Shown: positions 7,667 through 9,308 of the stretch, piece by piece
Position numbering within the stretch: the first letter of the stretch is position 1
Layout of the letters: every line of letters begins with the position of its first letter
NCBI GenBank assembly: GCA_019234035.1
Contig: JAFALX010000090.1
Span: 1-9,308, forward strand
Direction: 5' to 3'
Length of the DNA stretch: 9,308 nucleotides
Source: Candidatus Dormiibacterota bacterium
GTDB lineage: Bacteria; Chloroflexota; Dormibacteria; Aeolococcales; Aeolococcaceae
Notes under the pieces: generated by a model
What the model was told of the DNA's origin: nothing
Database searches by the model: none
The model's input: only the letters and a program-made list of their open reading frames with translations
Program-made: the position numbers and the translations under genes

Positions 7667-7768
7667 GCGTGGATGGGCGGACCGGGTATCCGCGGCGAGT
7701 TCCGCAGCCGAGCGGAGCTCGGCGAGGACTGTCTGAAGCAAGCGGCTCTCCGGTCCGCCCATCCACGC
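7667..7768. repeat. 102-base element bounded by a perfect 19-bp inverted repeat
   Basis: Arms GCGTGGATGGGCGGACCGG (7667-7685) and its exact reverse complement (7750-7768) enclose 64 bases. The interior holds a 6-bp hairpin (GCCGAG 7707-7712, CTCGGC 7718-7723) that overlaps an alternative 5-bp stem (TCCGC 7701-7705, GCGGA 7712-7716), so two exclusive folds are possible. The element begins 8 bases after the kinase stop codon in the direction of kinase transcription. It could be a 3' RNA structure or terminator (there is no T-run), a small dispersed repeat of MITE or REP type, or a structured RNA. I see no target-site duplication in the flanks and no coding potential. Confidence 0.85.
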
Positions 7769-7776
7769 ACGAACAG

Positions 7777-8823
7777 TCAGGCTGCGTGCGAGGGCGCCGC
7801 CGGGAGCTCGACCGTGAAGGTGGAACCGCGCTTTGGCTCCGAGACGACCGAGACGGAGCCGCCGTGCGCCTCGACGACGTGGCGCACAATGGCGAGGCCG
7901 AGCCCTGAGCCCTCCCCGTCGCGCTGACGCGAGCTGTCTGCTTTCCAGAAGCGCTCGAAGATGCGCGGGAGATCGTCGGGTGCGATGCCCACGCCGGTGT
8001 CGCGGCACTGCAGCACGACGCGGCCGGGGTCGCCGGGCGCTGCCAGCACGTCGATGCGGCCGCCGGTCGGCGTGAACTTGATCGCGTTGTGCACCAGGTT
8101 GCGCATCGCCTGGCCGAGGCGGCCGGCGTCGCCGGCGATCTCCGGTGATCCGTCGGCAATCGTCACAACGAGTGCGATGCCCTTGTCCGACGCAAGCGGA
8201 CGCAAACGGTCCACGGCGGCGAGGAGGCTCTCGATCGAAACCCGTTCGTGCGCAAGGGGACGCAGCCCGGACTCGATGGTGCTGAGCTCGAGCAGCTCCT
8301 CGACCATCTGCGCCATGTGCGTGGCCTCGAGCCCGATGCGATGCACGAAGTCTGCGGCGGCCGACGCATCGTCGAGCCCGCCGTTCTCCAGCGTCTCGGC
8401 CATGATGCGCACCGCCGTCACCGGCGTCCGCAGCTCGTGCGACACGTTACTGACAAAGTCGCGCCGAACTCGCTCAAGCCGATGCAGGCGCGTTTCGTCG
8501 CGCACCATGACGAGCACGGTGACCTCGGGTTCGTCGACCTTCAGCGCGCGAACCACGAGGTTGCGATCGTCGACGCTGATGTCGCGCTCCTCGATACGGC
8601 CGGACTCCAGAGCGGCGTCGACCAGTCGCTGGATGCGAAAGTCCAGGTGCGACGAGTGGAATCGACCGCCGGCCTCGAGCGCCGCCGCGCCGAACAGTCG
8701 CGCCGCCGGGGGCGAGATGAGCACGACTCTGTCCTCGCCATCGATCGCAATCAGTCCCTCGCCAGAGACACGAGCGACCTGATGGAGGAGACCGGCGACT
8801 GCGCCGCTGACTGCGCCCTGCAC
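7777..8823 (-). CDS. phoR: PhoR-like PAS-domain sensor histidine kinase without membrane segments
   Basis: Two-component sensor kinase; it probably phosphorylates a PhoB/PhoP-family regulator in response to phosphate, given the divergent phoU. The protein has 348 residues. About 15-110 is a PAS-like sensor (GEGLIAIDGEDRVVLISPPAARLFG). The HisKA H-box RRDFVSNVSHELRTPVTAVR puts the phospho-accepting His at H129. The HATPase domain shows the N-box NLVHNAIKF (N246), G1 DTGVGI (275-280), F-box FERFWK and G2 GEGSGLGLAIV (303-313). RRDFVSNVSHELRTP and the following AETLENG are typical of PhoR. Many PhoR proteins begin with one or two membrane helices; here none is seen, so the kinase should be cytosolic or bound through PhoU or transporter contacts. 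GTG at 8823 is the only plausible start, because TAG closes the frame at 8844. No cognate regulator gene lies in the window. Confidence 0.87.
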   Translation of the reverse strand: MQGAVSGAVAGLLHQVARVSGEGLIAIDGEDRVVLISPPAARLFGAAALEAGGRFHSSHLDFRIQRLVDAALESGRIEERDISVDDRNLVVRALKVDEPEVTVLVMVRDETRLHRLERVRRDFVSNVSHELRTPVTAVRIMAETLENGGLDDASAAADFVHRIGLEATHMAQMVEELLELSTIESGLRPLAHERVSIESLLAAVDRLRPLASDKGIALVVTIADGSPEIAGDAGRLGQAMRNLVHNAIKFTPTGGRIDVLAAPGDPGRVVLQCRDTGVGIAPDDLPRIFERFWKADSSRQRDGEGSGLGLAIVRHVVEAHGGSVSVVSEPKRGSTFTVELPAAPSHAA

Positions 8824-8831
8824 CGCAGCCC

Positions 8832-8837
8832 AGTATA
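8832..8837 (-). promoter_or_regulatory. Candidate -10 element of the kinase gene
   Basis: TATACT reads on the minus strand at 8837-8832, five of six matches to TATAAT, only 8 bases before the GTG start at 8823. Transcription would begin at or next to the start codon, so a leaderless or near-leaderless mRNA is likely. The matching -35 position has no consensus and is covered by the 11-base repeats. Confidence 0.45.
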
Positions 8838-8845
8838 GGCACTAC

Positions 8846-8867
8846 CGTTCGTTAACGTTTCGATAAC
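8846..8867 (-). promoter_or_regulatory. Tandem 11-base direct repeats, candidate PhoB/PhoP (PHO) box
   Basis: On the minus strand GTTATCGAAAC (8867-8857) is followed directly by GTTAACGAACG (8856-8846). They share GTTA, CG and A residues in register with an 11-base period, the spacing at which OmpR/PhoB-family dimers bind; the actinobacterial PHO box is also built of 11-base units beginning GTTCA. The repeat ends 8 bases before the TATACT -10 and replaces the -35, as at PhoB-activated promoters. The box is predicted from geometry and the PhoR/PhoU context, not from a lineage-specific consensus. Confidence 0.45.
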
Positions 8868-8881
8868 CGGCCGCTCATGCG

Positions 8882-8909
8882 TTGACAATTTCGCGATCGC
8901 GAGGATTCT
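8882..8909 (+). promoter_or_regulatory. Candidate promoter of phoU
   Basis: A perfect TTGACA (8882-8887) is followed after 16 bases by GATTCT (8904-8909), a four-of-six match to the -10 consensus. Transcription would start near 8916, leaving about 25 bases before the ATG at 8941. It faces away from the kinase promoter, with the 11-base repeats about 15 bases upstream, so both genes could share one regulator. Confidence 0.45.
8891..8902. promoter_or_regulatory. 12-bp perfect palindrome between -35 and -10 of the phoU promoter
   Basis: TCGCGATCGCGA is exactly self-complementary and sits within the promoter spacer, where a bound protein would block polymerase. It contains GCGATCGC, a word over-represented in some genomes for unrelated reasons, so an operator role is only possible. 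Confidence 0.3.
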
Positions 8910-8940
8910 GCTGTCGCAACGGGCGGCAACAGAAATCCGA

Positions 8941-9308
8941 ATGGAGCATCGACCACACCTGACAGCGCACGAACGTCCACGGGCCATTGACCTGGGGCGG
9001 CGGTATCATGGGGTCATCGCTTCGAGAGTCGCGCCGCAGCAGGCGTCCGTCCCGCATCCTGACGACGACGCGCTCCTGGGGCAGGCGGCGGGCGCACAGA
9101 GATCGGGGCTGGAGCGCGCGCTCGAGCAGATCAGGTCGATCGCGATCGAGATGGGCGAGCTCGTCGACCACGCCATTCACCGCGCCACGACAGGGCTGCT
9201 CGGACGCGATGTCGCCGCAAGCAATGAGGTCATCCGTGGCGATGCGCGGGTCAACGCGCTGCAGGCGGAGGCGCGGCAGCTCTGTCTGAGCGCGTTGCAG
9301 ACGCAGGC
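8941..9308 (+). CDS. phoU: PhoU-family phosphate uptake regulator (N-terminal part, cut by window edge)
   Basis: The frame is open from ATG 8941 to the right edge, 122 codons. From residue 57 the translation LERALEQIRSIAIEMGELVDHAIHRATTGLLGRDVAASNEVIRGDARVNALQAEARQLCLSALQTQA shows the first PhoU helical repeat: the EMGELV helix, the conserved D in GLLGRD, NEVI-GD and the Cys-containing helix. PhoU restrains PhoR signalling through the Pst transporter and binds metal via Glu/Asp motifs. About 55 residues precede the domain, longer than usual, and their third-position GC looks lower than in the domain. No ATG, GTG or TTG lies nearer in frame, so the true start is uncertain and CTG or a sequencing frameshift is possible. 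No clear Shine-Dalgarno is seen before 8941. It is divergent from the phoR-like gene. Confidence 0.8.
   Translation, partial: MEHRPHLTAHERPRAIDLGRRYHGVIASRVAPQQASVPHPDDDALLGQAAGAQRSGLERALEQIRSIAIEMGELVDHAIHRATTGLLGRDVAASNEVIRGDARVNALQAEARQLCLSALQTQ

Noticed and set aside
7567..7770. Minus-strand small frame spanning the inverted repeat
   Set aside because: The translation simply reads the repeat arms and core, is Arg/Ser/Pro-rich and has no ribosome site; not supported as a gene.
7418..7927. Plus-strand frame of 169 codons across the gap and the kinase end
   Set aside because: It runs through the inverted repeat and antisense into the kinase, and its translation shows no domain.
8987..9009. 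TTGACC followed by TATCAT as an alternative phoU promoter
   Set aside because: The spacer is only 11 bases, too short for a sigma-70 promoter, although the TATCAT alone is noted under the PhoU start question.
8987..9289. Plus-strand frame of 100 codons from ATG 8987
   Set aside because: Ser/Arg-rich and out of frame with the clear PhoU translation that covers the same bases.

Overview
The window comes from a high-GC bacterium with strongly G/C-biased third codon positions and frequent GTG starts. The phylum cannot be fixed from this sequence. The squalene-hopene cyclase N-terminus resembles actinobacterial-type cyclases as I remember them, but Gemmatimonadota, Chloroflexota, Dormibacterota/Eremiobacterota or other high-GC soil lineages are equally open.

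Bases 1-7333 hold one seven-gene operon read entirely on the minus strand. In transcription order it is: a polyprenyl diphosphate synthase (IdsA type), type 2 IPP isomerase (fni), hpnC, hpnD, hpnE, squalene-hopene cyclase (shc/hpnF) and the start of hpnH, cut by the left edge. All six junctions overlap or are 1 base apart, and four of the seven starts are GTG. Together the genes cover a whole route: IPP/DMAPP balance, prenyl chain elongation (presumably to FPP), FPP to presqualene-PP (HpnD), hydroxysqualene (HpnC), squalene (HpnE), cyclisation to hopene/hopanol (Shc), then adenosylhopane (HpnH) as first step to extended C35 hopanoids.

Bases 7334-7776 are non-coding. They hold a strong Shine-Dalgarno, a candidate promoter and a 13-base palindrome for the hopanoid operon. 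They also hold a 102-base element bounded by a perfect 19-bp inverted repeat, starting 8 bases after the end of the kinase gene.

Bases 7777-9308 are a phosphate-signalling locus: a PhoR-like PAS/HisKA/HATPase histidine kinase without membrane segments (minus strand), and divergent from it the start of a phoU gene (plus strand, cut by the right edge). The spacer holds two 11-base direct repeats in the -35 zone of the kinase promoter, the geometry expected of a PhoB/PhoP-type box. It also holds a TTGACA-type promoter facing phoU with a 12-bp palindrome in its spacer.

No complete undescribed system is visible. The points most worth following are the 102-base inverted-repeat element, the isomerase and prenyltransferase joined to the hopanoid operon, and possible phosphate-linked control of the two loci.
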